Of a DNA stretch of 64,000 nt, positions 1 through 10,171 are shown in pieces; position 1 is the first letter of the stretch, and each line of letters opens with the position of its first letter. Both the position numbers and the translations under genes were made by a program. The notes beneath the pieces are model-generated. The model was not told the origin of the DNA and ran no database searches. It was given only the letters and a program-made list of their open reading frames with translations. Where the stretch lies: NCBI RefSeq assembly GCF_014839805.1, contig NC_051138.1:13390983-13454982 (forward strand). The letters run 5' to 3'. The DNA comes from Manduca sexta. Its lineage: Eukaryota; Arthropoda; Insecta; Lepidoptera; Sphingidae.

Positions 1-2
1 CT

Positions 3-896
3 GGTTGTCAGGATAGTTATCAAATATGGCATAAGAGGTTAGGACATTTGTGTCGTATAGGCATGAACCAACTGAAAAATCACAAGGTAGGTATAAAGTA
101 TACAGGAGTAGATAAAACTAGTTGTATCGCTTGCGTGGAAGGTAAACAAGCAAGAAAACCTTTCAAAAGGTTAGCGTTTAATAGGGCTACTTCCCCTTTG
201 GAACTGATCCATATGGATTTGATGGGACCGGTGTCTACAACTTCTTTTCAAGGAAATAGATATATGTTGACAATAGTAGACGATTATACGCGAAAAGTGT
301 TTGCTTATTTTATTTCTTCTAAAACAGAAGTCAAAGATATATTTTGTGTGTTTCAATGTTTTGTTGAAAATCAGTTAGATAAAACAATTAAAGCAATTAG
401 GACTGATGGAGGTAAGGAGTTCGTGAATAAAGAGTTTGTTGATTATCTTGCTTCAAAAGGTATAGAACATCAAACAACGACGCCTTATAGTCCTCAGCAA
501 GTTGGAGTAGCGGAACGCACCCATCGTTCGGTTACAGAAAAGGCAAGAACGTTGCTAGCTGAAAGTTCACTACCGAAAGCATTCTGGGAAGATGCATTCC
601 AAGTTGCCATTTACCTTAAGAATAGGTCTCCTCATCGAGCCTTAGGTGGACAAATTCCTTATGACAAATGGTATGGACGAAAAGGTGATCTTAGCCATCT
701 AAAAGTATTTGGTTGTAGAGCTCTAGTCCATATACCTTCGTGTCACAGGAAGAAATTAGATGTCAAGGCACAGGAAGCAATTTTCGTCGGTTATTCTGAA
801 AATCCAGGTACTTATATTTTTAGGGACCCTGCTAACCCACGAAAAGTTATTATATCCAGAGATGCAACCTTTTTGAAAATTGCTTTACAGCGCTAA
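3..896 (+). pseudogene. Copia pol: GAG-pre-integrase zinc finger and integrase
   Basis: This frame is already open at base 3, so the true start lies outside the window. A WHKRLGH segment (bases 30-50) and the later CIACVEGKQAR form the HHCC zinc-binding region in front of integrase. The catalytic core follows: HMDLMGP, IRTDGGKEF and GVAERTHR supply D, D and E, with 35 residues between the second D and the E, as in copia integrases. The usual PQQNGVAER reads PQQVGVAER here, an Asn-to-Val change beside the catalytic Glu. The segment IFVGYSENPGTY near the end is the conserved C-terminal integrase region. The frame stops at 896; bases 897-1068 correspond to the poorly conserved linker before RT and have no long frame in phase. 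The role in an intact element would be cDNA insertion. Broken copy. Confidence 0.93.
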
Positions 897-1068
897 AGCA
901 GAAGCTATCTGAGTCTGTCGCACAGTCAGAATCTATATTGTTATTTGATGAGCAAAAGAGATTGAGTCTGAGTTTGATCATGACTGTCAATTCTATGACT
1001 GTGATGAGAATATCAGCCCGGCGGCTGAAGCAACTTTACCAGTAAATCTAGAAAGTGCAAAAGAGTCA

Positions 1069-2117
1069 GTGACTCTGGAAGAGCGAGAGTCTCTCAGTGA
1101 CTTAAGGATGCCTAGTGTGGAAGAAGAGACAGCGAATTTGGAACAGGAATCGCACCCTGAGCGCAGATACCCTTCCAGAGACAGAAAAACAACAAATTTT
1201 TATAAAGCTTACAATACATCAATGGTAGATTCTAATGAACCTACAACATATTACGAAGCTACTCATGCCGATGATGCTGATAAGTGGCAACATGCTATGG
1301 TTGATGAGTATAGTTCCTTAAGGAAACTCCATACATGGAATTTAGTAGATAGACCTAACAAAAGGTTATACCATGTAAATGGATTTACAAAATTAAAAGG
1401 GATGCTTATGGTAATATTACCAAGTATAAAGCGAGACTCGTCGTCAAAGGTTTTCATCAAGTTGAAAGTGTAGACTACAAGGAGACGTTCGCACCAGTGA
1501 TTCGTCATTCTTCCCTCCGCACGTTGTTTGCGATAGCTGCAGATATGAAGTTGAGAATGAAGCACTTAGATGTCGATACAGCTTTCCTTAACGGAGATTT
1601 AGAAGAAGAAGTTTTCATGGAACAACCTCTTGGTTTTATTGAAAAGGGTAAAGAAAACAAAGTTTGTTTATTGAAGAAATCTCTTTACGGTCTTAAACAG
1701 GCACCGCGAGCTTGGAATAAAAAGTTAAATGAAACGCTTTCTAAAATAGGTTTCATAGGAACTCCTTCCGAACCTTGTGTGTATACTAAACTTTTTGGTA
1801 AAGAACTTGTAATATTAGGAATCTTTGTTGATGACATAATAGTCTTCTTTAATTCTGATTTGACTTTTGACACTGTCAAGAATGATTTGTCGAAATATTT
1901 TTCATTAAAAGATCTCGGAATATTGAAATGTTATTTGGGACTACAAGTTGAAAGTGATTCCGAGAGTATAAGGTTGAACCAGCGAAATTATATTCTTTCT
2001 ATATTAGAAAAATTTAATATGAAGGATTGTAAGGCCGTGGATACTCCATTAATTAAAAAGAATATGGAAAAAGAATGGATGGTCAAGTCGGTGAGTCTTA
2101 ACCTTATCAAAACTTAA
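1069..2117 (+). pseudogene. Copia pol: linker and reverse transcriptase, frameshifted
   Basis: The first part (1069 to about 1370) holds an acidic linker, then HPERRYPSRDRK and ADKWQHAMVDEYSSLRKLHTW, which is the start of a copia RT domain. The frame is lost after LVDRPNKR. RT continues in another phase with KYKARLVVKGF and, from 1497, HLDVDTAFLNGDL, SLYGLKQAPRAW and FVDDIIV. The last is the YVDD-type polymerase box, so the catalytic aspartates are present. The frame is lost again near 2080, after the NMKDCKAVDTP segment, and ends at 2117. In an intact element this domain makes cDNA from the element RNA inside virus-like particles. Breaks: at least one shift near 1370 and one near 2080. I have described the breaks only. 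Confidence 0.92.
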
Positions 2118-2128
2118 TAGGATGCCTC

Positions 2129-2758
2129 ATGTATCTAGCGGTAAACACACGACCAGACATCGCTTACGCCACGAGCTATTTAAGTCAATTTAATACGTGT
2201 TTTACTAAAGAACACTGGAATGCTGCTAAAAGGATTCTGCAATACCTAAAAGGTACCCTAAACTATTCATTGGTTTACAGGAAGAATAGAGAACCTTTAA
2301 AGGGTTTTTGTGACGCAGACTGGGCAAACTGTCCAATCGACAGAAGGTCATACACCGGTTATGTTTACAAGTTAAGTGGAGGTCCAGTATCATGGGAATC
2401 CAAGAAGCAACCTACTGTTGCGTTAAGTTCGGCCGAGTCAGAATATATGGCATTAGCGTCTGCCACGAAGGAAGCGTGTTACTTACGTCGGTTTATATAC
2501 GAGATAACAGGTATACTTTGTTCAGTTAACTTAGCTTCTGACAGCCAAAGTGCCATTAATCTTGTTCGAAATCCTGTACACCACAGCAGGACGAAGCATA
2601 TAGATACTAGGTTTCACTTTATTAGGGAAAAGGTATCTAATAATATTGTTAAGTTAGAATATATAAAAAGTAACGATATGCCTGCTGATGTACTAACGAA
2701 GGCCCTCGGACCTCTAGCACACAAACGATGTGTAGTTAACTTAGGTTTAGAAACTTAA
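2129..2758 (+). pseudogene. Copia pol: RNase H domain, C-terminus
   Basis: The segment begins at MYLAVNTRPDIAYATSYLSQF, the conserved link between RT and RNase H in copia elements. The RNase H core follows: FCDADWANCPIDRRSYTGYVY (first Asp), SSAESEYMAL (Glu) and ASDSQSAINL (Asp), then HIDTRFHFIREKV and MPADVLTKALG, the usual copia C-terminus. It would degrade the RNA strand of the RNA:DNA hybrid. The frame closes at 2758, about 46 bases before the LTR, so the 3' end of the coding part is complete even though it is out of frame with the RT before it. Its real start is upstream of the first Met, within the shift near 2080. Confidence 0.92.
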
Positions 2759-2804
2759 TTATTTTATTTGTTTTGTTTCTGTCACAACTGCGATTAAGGG
2801 CGGC

Positions 2805-2982
2805 TGTTGGAGATTGTAACCTTCGTCGTGACTTATTATTTTTTATATGTTCTATTTTTAGAACTAATTGTATTTTGTTTGCCATAGTTACTTCCCTTTT
2901 AGTCCGAAATAAACACTCATGTCAATAACATCTTTTTACTAACTTTATTTAATTACTAAGAACATATACCATATTTACAACA
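2805..2982 (+). repeat. 3' LTR of the Copia element
   Basis: This 178-bp segment starts TGTTGGAGATTG and ends ATATTTACAACA, so it has the TGTTG...CAACA terminal inverted repeat of LTRs. It is preceded at 2796-2804 by the purine-rich AAGGGCGGC, a likely polypurine tract, and follows the RNase H stop by 46 bases. It is short for a copia LTR. The sequence right after it is the middle of a SINE, which fixes the boundary. Confidence 0.85.
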
Positions 2983-3134
2983 GTTTTCCTTCACCGTTAA
3001 AGCGAACGATAAATTCATAAAGAATACACGCATGATTTTTTAGAAAAGTCAGAGGTGTGTGCCCTTGGGATTTGAACCTGCGGACATTCGTCTTGGCAGA
3101 CCGTTCCACACCCACTAGGCTATCGCCGCCGCCG
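2983..3134 (-). mobile_element. SINE family A, copy 1 (head half)
   Basis: This is the tRNA-like head and part of the body of the family A SINE, on the minus strand. Pol III box A (TAGCCTAGTGGG) and box B (GGTTCAAATCCC) are readable. The other half was displaced by the Copia insertion and should lie left of the window. The head has extra GGC triplets compared with the other copies. In intact copies the break point falls in the segment 'acgatgttttccttcacc', so a Copia duplication near GTTTT is predicted upstream. Confidence 0.85.
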
Positions 3135-3481
3135 CTAAAGGTTATGCTTATATTAATTTCAATCAAAAATATGTCAAACCCTAATTATTATTATTATTTA
3201 GCAGTAACTAAAAACCATTACGACGCTCCGATGGAGAATAGTAACCTAAAGCTGTCGCTAATTAATACTGTTCCCCCCTCCCTCCCCCCCCCCTTTCCCA
3301 AACTAAGTTGCTACTGCTACATTGGGACGCCTCGGTACGAGTTTTTGCACCCGACCCGGGAACACTGATTTAAAGACCCTCTGCGGCAGCAATATCTCCC
3401 CCTCCTTACCTCCCCCCCCTCTCACAACTTCCTTAATATTCACCCCAGCGGGCCCGAGTTTGGGCTCATTTCAAAGAGCCC

Positions 3482-4112
3482 ACCTAGACCCTTCACCCCA
3501 TCCTTACAGTTTCACCCCCTCTGCACCCACTTTTCACCCCTTTGCACCACCTCACTAATTTTCACCCCCATTTCACCCCCTCACCAAATTTCACCCCCTT
3601 TTCACCCCCTCACCAACTTCACCCCCCTTTCACCCCCTCACTAATTTTCACCCCCATTTCACCCCCTCACCAAATTTCACCCCCTTTTCACCCCCTCACC
3701 AATTTCACCCCCTTTTCACCCCCTCACCAATTTTCACCCCTTTTTCACCCCCTCACCAATTTCACCCCCTTTTCACCCCCTCACCAATTTTCACCCCTTT
3801 TTTCACCCCCTCACCAATTTCACCCCCTTTCACCCCCTCACCAATTTTCACCCCCTTTTTCACCCCCTCACCAATTTCACCCCCTTTTCACCCCCTCACC
3901 AATTTCACCCCCTTTTCACCCCCTCACCAATTTTCACCCCCTTTTCACCCCCTCATCAATTTTCACCCCCTTTTCACCCCCTCACCAAATTTCACCCCCT
4001 TTTCACCCCCTCACCAATTTTCACCCCCTTTTCACCCCCTTATCAATTTTCACTCCCTTTCCACCCCTTCACCAATTTACACCTGCTTCTCACCCCCTCA
4101 CCATTTTCACCT
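3482..4112 (+). repeat. CACCCC-rich tandem repeat in the LINE 5' UTR
   Basis: The block consists of irregular units of roughly 17-37 bp built from TTTCACCCCCTCACCAA and CACCCCCTTTT. It reads without stops for a long way only because the CACCCC sense strand lacks stop triplets, so the implied proline-rich peptide is not taken as a gene. A small hairpin (GGGCTC at 3462-3467 with GAGCCC at 3476-3481) sits at its left edge. It lies between the element's 5' end and ORF1, the place where monomer-type promoters occur in other LINEs. A promoter role is inference. Confidence 0.85.
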
Positions 4113-4157
4113 AAAACGGACCTTATTAAGTTATTAAGTTAGAGGAAAACACCCAAT

Positions 4158-5618
4158 ATGTCGGATCACGCCAACACAAGACTTGCCAAGACCAGGGCCG
4201 CTGCGAACATCGCCTCACACACCGGGATATCGAAAATTAAACCATCCCCTAACAGCGATAAAAATCGGACGGACAACCGGCATACGGACTCTAAGATTGA
4301 CCCCAAACAAGAAACCAGACCTTTACGCACCATCCAATCCGACCAGGTGAGGAACTTGGCGACATACACAGTTGCGATCGCCGAGATAGCTCACCTAACC
4401 CGTTTTCTAGTGACTACAGACAAAGCCCTCCGCAAACAAGACAAGGAGGAAATAGTAGATCTGATGGCAGAGATAGATAAACTAAGCACCAAACAGCTGC
4501 CTGATATAATAGAGAAGATTAAAACTAACAACACTGAAACTACCGAAATGGACAGGGATAACAATACATCAATAATGGACACATATAAGACTGAAATTAT
4601 TAACACTGTAAAACAGGAACTGGACAAGCACCTACAAGCGATAAATGACAATACCGAAAAACAAACTAAGATCATCGAAAAGATACAGCAACAACAACAA
4701 CACTCGCGACCCATTTATCCCTACACATACAGCGCCGCGGCCGCGAGGCCCGCGCCCACATCAACACCAACAACCACAACAAGCACCCGACTACACACCG
4801 GCATGAACGGCCACCCAATAGAGCGAGTCGCACCGACAACAAACCGTCCAGCCATAATAGTCACTCCTAAAAACCAAGTTCAAAGTAAGCAACAGGCAGT
4901 CGCAGCGTTTAAAAGCAGCATTACCTTTAAAAAATCCACATACGCGCCCGTCAAGATACAAGCAATCTCCAATAATAAATTGCGAGTCGAGTTTGAAACA
5001 AACGAGCACCGAGAAGACGCACTTAGTCGCCTTAATAACTCTAGTGCGGTGAGTGCGGAGCCCGCGCGTAGCCTACGACCTATGTTTATTCTTAAAGGAA
5101 TATCGTCAGAAACCCCACCGGAGGAAATCGTCGATATCATTAAGCAACAAAACCCCAATGTCTCAGCCGGAATAGATAACTTTAGCGACTCACATATCGT
5201 ATTTAAATTTAAGCGGAAAAACAGAAACGAAAATATGTACAATGCAGTTTTTGTTTCGCACCCGACTGTATGGAGGCGAGTTGTGGAAATGGGGAGGGTC
5301 TGCGTGGATCACCAGAGGGTTCACGTCGAGGCCTTCTCCCCGTTCCTACAATGTTTCCGCTGCCTGCAGTTTGGCCACACACAGGCCAAATGTGCCGCCG
5401 ATACACCACACTGTGCACACTGCGCCCAACCCGGACACACTATGGATTGCTGTGAGTCATACCAAAATAAGGCCACACCACGGTGTTTAAACTGCACCAC
5501 ACACAACAACAAATATAAGACCACAGGGAACGCCGAACACAAAGGAACTTCGCCCACTTGCCCCAGAATTATCTCCGTGCGTAACAAAATAAACTCTAGA
5601 ATCGATTATGGACAATAG
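4158..5618 (+). CDS. LINE ORF1, Gag-like nucleic-acid-binding protein with zinc knuckles
   Basis: The product of 486 residues is the RNA-binding partner of the LINE: it should coat the element RNA and form the ribonucleoprotein. The N-terminal two fifths are hydrophilic and rich in Lys, Asn and Thr with a short Gln run (about residue 175), followed by a Thr/Pro-rich segment. A conserved globular part (about residues 245-385) contains the PMFILKGISSETPPEEIVDI segment typical of insect Gag-like ORF1 proteins. Zinc knuckles follow: CFRCLQFGHTQAKC from about residue 399 is a clean CX2CX4HX4C, next CAHCAQPGHTMDC with shorter final spacing, and a third, looser CLNC...H...C group. The ATG at 4158 is the first in frame after the repeat block. 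The end overlaps ORF2 by 11 bases in another frame, so ORF2 is probably made by reinitiation or a related mechanism. No breaks are seen. Confidence 0.92.
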   Translation: MSDHANTRLAKTRAAANIASHTGISKIKPSPNSDKNRTDNRHTDSKIDPKQETRPLRTIQSDQVRNLATYTVAIAEIAHLTRFLVTTDKALRKQDKEEIVDLMAEIDKLSTKQLPDIIEKIKTNNTETTEMDRDNNTSIMDTYKTEIINTVKQELDKHLQAINDNTEKQTKIIEKIQQQQQHSRPIYPYTYSAAAARPAPTSTPTTTTSTRLHTGMNGHPIERVAPTTNRPAIIVTPKNQVQSKQQAVAAFKSSITFKKSTYAPVKIQAISNNKLRVEFETNEHREDALSRLNNSSAVSAEPARSLRPMFILKGISSETPPEEIVDIIKQQNPNVSAGIDNFSDSHIVFKFKRKNRNENMYNAVFVSHPTVWRRVVEMGRVCVDHQRVHVEAFSPFLQCFRCLQFGHTQAKCAADTPHCAHCAQPGHTMDCCESYQNKATPRCLNCTTHNNKYKTTGNAEHKGTSPTCPRIISVRNKINSRIDYGQ

Positions 5619-8600
5619 GAACAACTATAGTATTAACCAATTACAGATTGTACAGCTTAACTTAGATAGATCAAAGAACTGTTTACAGGAGTTCTTAGTG
5701 TCCTTCATGGCGGGTCCTTACCACATTGCCTTGCTATCCGAACCCTATTTGGGAACGGCTACGGCAGTTAGGAACATCCCTGGGGTAAATATTCATCAAT
5801 TCCAAACGGGAGAGAACAATGTCAAGGCATGCATACTAACTAAAGTTAATTTACATGCAAATATCATAGGTATGTCACAATATTCTAACTCCAATCTAAG
5901 CGTAATCAAAATAATTATCGGAGGTAAAAGACTATATATTGCGTCGGTATACATTGAACCACGTGAAGACACAGGCAACACGATCAATTACACTCTACAC
6001 TTCTTAAGATCAATACAAGGAAACCCAGTCGTGTTAGGAGGAGACTTTAACGGGTGGCACACCGACTGGGGCAGCAGGAAAACTAACAGACGCGGAGAAA
6101 TAATAAGTGAATTAGCCACTTGCACAAACTTACACCCGTGCAATACCCCACTAACACCTACATTCATCACCACTACACACCACCAAATTAGATATTCGAC
6201 AATAGACGTCACCTTCGTATCGGACTGCCTATGGGATTCGGTACGGAGGTGGCGGGTTGATTCAGAAATATGCTCTTCATCACAACACAAAGCAATCGTT
6301 TTCGGCATCAATCTGGGACTCGGCGGTAGCAACAACACCACACAACCAAATATACAAACCACTTTCCGCTACAAAAGCGCCAACGCCCACTGGGGCAGCT
6401 TTCGGGACTCCCTACTTACCAACCTAACGAGAGCCAATGTAGCGGACATAAATATACAAGATCTCGATAGCGAGGGACTTGAAGCCCTTATCGAGGAAGT
6501 TACCCAACAAATACACACTGCTTGTCGAGAGTCCATGCCGGTAAAACAGGAAGGCGCCAAACACAGGCCCCCCTGGTGGACAGAGGCATTGGACTCTCGC
6601 AAAGCTTCAGTTGTACAATTACACCGACAAATACACAGCGCCATTAGGAACGGGGAACAGACGGACTCCCTGGCCGGGAGGCTGCGAACTGAAAAGGCGC
6701 AATACGCCAGCGAAATACGGGCGGCGTCTTGCGAAAACTTTCGCAAGTTCTGCGAACTCCAGACCGGGGAGAACGTCTGGTCCCTAACCAACAGATTGCT
6801 AAAGGACGCGTCGCCTCGTCGACCACCGGTCACTGTTAGGATTGGGGACCGATACACCGAAGAAGGGGCGGAGACAGCCAAGGCGCTCCTTGAACACTTT
6901 TACCCTGACGATGGTCCGGACACCGAACCTAGACACACCTTATTACGTACGACACAATACACAACACCTAACACACCAGACGACCCGCCTTTTTCCTGCG
7001 AAGAGGTGCTAGAAAACCTAGAGACTATGAATCCCAAGAAAGCCCCGGGTCTGGATGGGTTAACTGCAGACATTTGTCTGCAGTTTGCACAGACATACCC
7101 GGACCTAATTACTAATATACTGAACCGATGCCTAGAACTGAAACACTTCCCCAAACAGTGGAAAGAGGCGTTTGTGAAAATAATTCCTAAACCCAGCAAG
7201 TCGGATTACTCTGACATCGGGGCCTTCCGCCCGATCGGTTTGTTGCCCGTCTTCGGCAAACTGTTGGAGCGGCTTTTTATCAAAAGAGTCATCTACAGGG
7301 CGTCCGGGAGCAATCACATGAATAATAAACAGTTCGGATTTCGTGAGCAAACTAACACAATATTAGCGCTACACACAGCTCTCGAGCTCATCAGGGAGGC
7401 GAAGAAGGAGAACCACCTCGCCGTCGCGGTGTCTTTAGACATCAAGGCGGCGTTCGACAATGCCTGGTGGCCGGCGCTCATGCACAGACTCAGGGAGACC
7501 AAATGCCCGAACAACATCTTCGGGCTTATTACAAGCTATATTACCGATCGCGCGGTCACTCTGAGTCATGCGGGGGCGCGGGTAACTAAGGGCATGTCCA
7601 AAGGGTGCATTCAAGGGTCCACTTGTGGGCCTATCCTTTGGAACCTCATCCTGGATGAGCTTCTCGACAAAACACTTCCTCCCGGATGCCACCTGCAGGC
7701 TTATGCGGACGATGTGCTGCTGGTCGCTACTGCGGCTGACGAACACACACTGACGCAAAACACCAACCAGGCCCTAGGCATCATCGCTGACTGGGGGAGG
7801 AGCGTCAAGCTAACGTTTGGCGCCCCGAAAACCCAAGCAATTGCCTTCACACCCCGGGCCAAGTCTGCGGGTCTTGTCATGGACGGGCATCGAATCGTTT
7901 TCGGGCGGGAGATCAAGGTGCTCGGGGTGATCATCGATGAAAAGTTAACATTTCACAAACACATACAATACGTAATAGAAAAAACCAGAAAAATTTTTAA
8001 TAAATTGTGTCTATACATCAAACCTACCTGGGGGGCCCACACGGACAACGTGAAGACAATTTATAAACACGTCATCGAGCCAATAGTTACCTACGCGGCG
8101 GGTATATGGGGGCAGGCGGCGCTCAAAAAAGTGAATAGCAAATTATTATTGAGCATGCAGCGCGGATTTGCCCTCAAGGCAATCCGAGCATTTAGAACAG
8201 TATCAACCACTGCTGCCTTAGCACTCGCACAATTCACCCCACTAGACTTAAAGATACAGGAAATATATACATTAGAAAGAACACGACTTACCGGCACCAC
8301 ACCATACCTACCTGATGACATTGGACTGGAAACACCAACGCCTCCACATCTACTACTACACCCTTCCGATCGAATTTCTATCACATGCACATCGCCTCCT
8401 GGCAGGGAATCAACACACACATACACGGATACTGACACAAATACTGACACTGAAACTCACACTCAACAACAGTGTAACACTTACCATCACATTTATACAG
8501 ACGGAAGTAAGCAAGACGACGGCAGGGTAGGAGCCGCCTTCGTGTGTTTTGATCCGGGAGGGAAAGTCATTGCGACACGCAAGATAAAACTTCATGGGTG

Positions 8601-9381
8601 CTGCACGGTCTTCCAGGCGGAGCTGCTCGCCATCCAACACGCGTGCCGGTGGGTTCTTGACCACAGATATAATCAAACATACATACACTCTGACTCACAA
8701 TCAGCCTTATTATCATTAAAAATCCGCAGCAACACTCATCCAATTGTAACACACATTCACCGCATGGTGCATGAATATCAGAAGATAGGCACCATAAACT
8801 TTTCCTGGGTCAAGGGCCACGCGGGCATTGCGGGCAATGAGATGGCGGACGGGGCGGCCAGGGAGGCCTGCAACTTGCACAAATCCCCAGACTACTGTCG
8901 CTTTCCGCTGTCTTACGCCAAAGGACTGGCGCGTGGCTCCTCCAGGGAGGCCTGGCAAGCGAGGTACGACCAAGCCGAACAGGGCAGACGCACGTGGGCG
9001 CTCCTGCCCAGCCTAGAACAAATCCGTGAATTATGGCGGAAAACTAACCCAACATTCAATTTTACACAATTTCTAACTGGACACGGATACCACAGGGCAT
9101 ATTTACATAGATTCAAAATAACCAGCACAGATACCTGTGTATGTGACAACAACTCAACTCAAACAATCGAACACTTGATGCGACACTGTAACATATTTAT
9201 GTCAGACAGACACAGACACGAGGCAATATGCGACAGATATGATGTTGATCCATATAATTTAAACAGCATACTGAGAACAAATAGCACAATTGAGTCATTT
9301 TTGGAACTAATAGACAATATATTCGGAAGGATCAAGGATATAAACACAAGAAACACTCATGGAAACAACGACACCCAATAA
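5608..9381 (+). CDS. LINE ORF2: endonuclease, reverse transcriptase, RNase H
   Basis: The 1257-residue product should nick the target and copy the element RNA from the nick. The APE-type endonuclease covers residues 1 to about 235: QLNLDRS, LLSEPYLG (Glu), GGDFNGWHTDWG (about 145), STIDVTF, then SSSQHKAI, where the usual Ser-Asp-His reads Ser-Gln-His (residues 225-227). RT spans about 470-780 with NPKKAPGLDGL, FRPIGLLPVFGKLLERL, SLDIKAAFDNAWW, KGCIQGSTCGPILWN and the catalytic YADDVLL at about 699. RNase H is at about 960-1090 with all acidic residues: YTDGSK (963), FQAELLAI, HSDSQSAL, NEMADGAARE (1077). A C-terminal CVCDN...HLMRHC forms the usual cysteine/histidine motif near 1189. The start ATG overlaps the end of ORF1 by 11 bases. 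No stop or frameshift interrupts it, so it may be functional; the endonuclease substitution is the one doubt. Confidence 0.94.
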   Translation: MDNRNNYSINQLQIVQLNLDRSKNCLQEFLVSFMAGPYHIALLSEPYLGTATAVRNIPGVNIHQFQTGENNVKACILTKVNLHANIIGMSQYSNSNLSVIKIIIGGKRLYIASVYIEPREDTGNTINYTLHFLRSIQGNPVVLGGDFNGWHTDWGSRKTNRRGEIISELATCTNLHPCNTPLTPTFITTTHHQIRYSTIDVTFVSDCLWDSVRRWRVDSEICSSSQHKAIVFGINLGLGGSNNTTQPNIQTTFRYKSANAHWGSFRDSLLTNLTRANVADINIQDLDSEGLEALIEEVTQQIHTACRESMPVKQEGAKHRPPWWTEALDSRKASVVQLHRQIHSAIRNGEQTDSLAGRLRTEKAQYASEIRAASCENFRKFCELQTGENVWSLTNRLLKDASPRRPPVTVRIGDRYTEEGAETAKALLEHFYPDDGPDTEPRHTLLRTTQYTTPNTPDDPPFSCEEVLENLETMNPKKAPGLDGLTADICLQFAQTYPDLITNILNRCLELKHFPKQWKEAFVKIIPKPSKSDYSDIGAFRPIGLLPVFGKLLERLFIKRVIYRASGSNHMNNKQFGFREQTNTILALHTALELIREAKKENHLAVAVSLDIKAAFDNAWWPALMHRLRETKCPNNIFGLITSYITDRAVTLSHAGARVTKGMSKGCIQGSTCGPILWNLILDELLDKTLPPGCHLQAYADDVLLVATAADEHTLTQNTNQALGIIADWGRSVKLTFGAPKTQAIAFTPRAKSAGLVMDGHRIVFGREIKVLGVIIDEKLTFHKHIQYVIEKTRKIFNKLCLYIKPTWGAHTDNVKTIYKHVIEPIVTYAAGIWGQAALKKVNSKLLLSMQRGFALKAIRAFRTVSTTAALALAQFTPLDLKIQEIYTLERTRLTGTTPYLPDDIGLETPTPPHLLLHPSDRISITCTSPPGRESTHTYTDTDTNTDTETHTQQQCNTYHHIYTDGSKQDDGRVGAAFVCFDPGGKVIATRKIKLHGCCTVFQAELLAIQHACRWVLDHRYNQTYIHSDSQSALLSLKIRSNTHPIVTHIHRMVHEYQKIGTINFSWVKGHAGIAGNEMADGAAREACNLHKSPDYCRFPLSYAKGLARGSSREAWQARYDQAEQGRRTWALLPSLEQIRELWRKTNPTFNFTQFLTGHGYHRAYLHRFKITSTDTCVCDNNSTQTIEHLMRHCNIFMSDRHRHEAICDRYDVDPYNLNSILRTNSTIESFLELIDNIFGRIKDINTRNTHGNNDTQ

Positions 9382-9923
9382 GCTCACACACCTCACCCTA
9401 ATGTAACAGCTTATACTAGAGACAGCCGCGAAAGTGCTGATCCACCCTGCTCACTAAACACTGTAGCCGCTGTCGTCCAAGATCTGTTGATCGGAGAGGG
9501 GTGGGCATAATAATAGTCTCCGCGACCGTAATTAGTGGCTTTTGAACACTATCTCGTCTTACTGGGGCCGCGGACGGGATATTAATCATAGTATTACGTT
9601 TTGTGAACCGCAGGAACTGCGTGAATACAGGCATTCCGCCTGCACTGTGTTCGACGCGTAGGTCGAGATTAGGTAGTAAAGCAGAGTTTGAGCAAAGGGT
9701 GGGTCAACACAGAAGCAGCTAACTCGAAACACTCATAAAGTGCCAAATGATAAAAGGGTATTAACTGATACAATTTACGTATCGTAGAGTTAAGCACTTA
9801 CAACAATGAATCGAACAACAATTATATAAGATTGTTAATGATAATGTTATAAACACTCGAAATGTAATATATAGATAATAAGAACTAAAAATTAGAATAA
9901 CCACTGCGTGGGCTGTCATGCGA

Positions 9924-9968
<45 letters not shown>

Positions 9969-10087
9969 ATATAAGAATAAGAATAAGATAATTAGAATAA
10001 GAATGTATATTGATCAATAATATCACGTGATTTTCACTATAATTATGAGCACCACTGTTATAATTGATTAACTATGTAAAACAAACA

Positions 10088-10114
10088 GCAAAGGGTGGAC
10101 GATCCGCCCTTTGC
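10088..10114 (+). other. 12-bp hairpin with 3-nt loop in LINE 3' UTR
   Basis: GCAAAGGGTGGA pairs with TCCGCCCTTTGC across the loop CGA, with one T-G wobble. It lies about 175 bases before the poly(A). In other R1-group LINEs, structured 3' UTRs are recognised by the element's own RT; that role here is inference. Confidence 0.75.
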
Positions 10115-10171
10115 TTTTATATATATACCATACAAAAGTATTTATTGTCTTCCACCCAAAGCGATGTAAGA

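Larger units (their letters stand above)
1..2982 (+). mobile_element. Copia-type LTR retrotransposon, 3' part only
   Basis: Domains run integrase, reverse transcriptase, RNase H, then one LTR, which is the Ty1/copia order (integrase before RT). Gag, protease and the 5' LTR lie left of the window. The pol reading frame is broken at about 890, 1370 and 2080, so this copy cannot encode a whole polyprotein. The right-hand flank is the interior of a family A SINE, so the element inserted into that SINE. The 5' flank and its target-site duplication cannot be seen. Confidence 0.93.

Noticed and set aside
3542..4114. Long open frame of proline/serine/histidine-rich repeats (PSPNFTPFSPPHQ type)
   Set aside because: It is the translation of the CACCCC tandem array; the unit length is not a multiple of three and all sense frames lack stops, so openness is not evidence of coding.
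6369..8688. Several antisense frames of 90-170 codons across ORF2
   Set aside because: They lie opposite the endonuclease and RT domains, whose sense frame shows clear catalytic motifs; the antisense frames have no domain.
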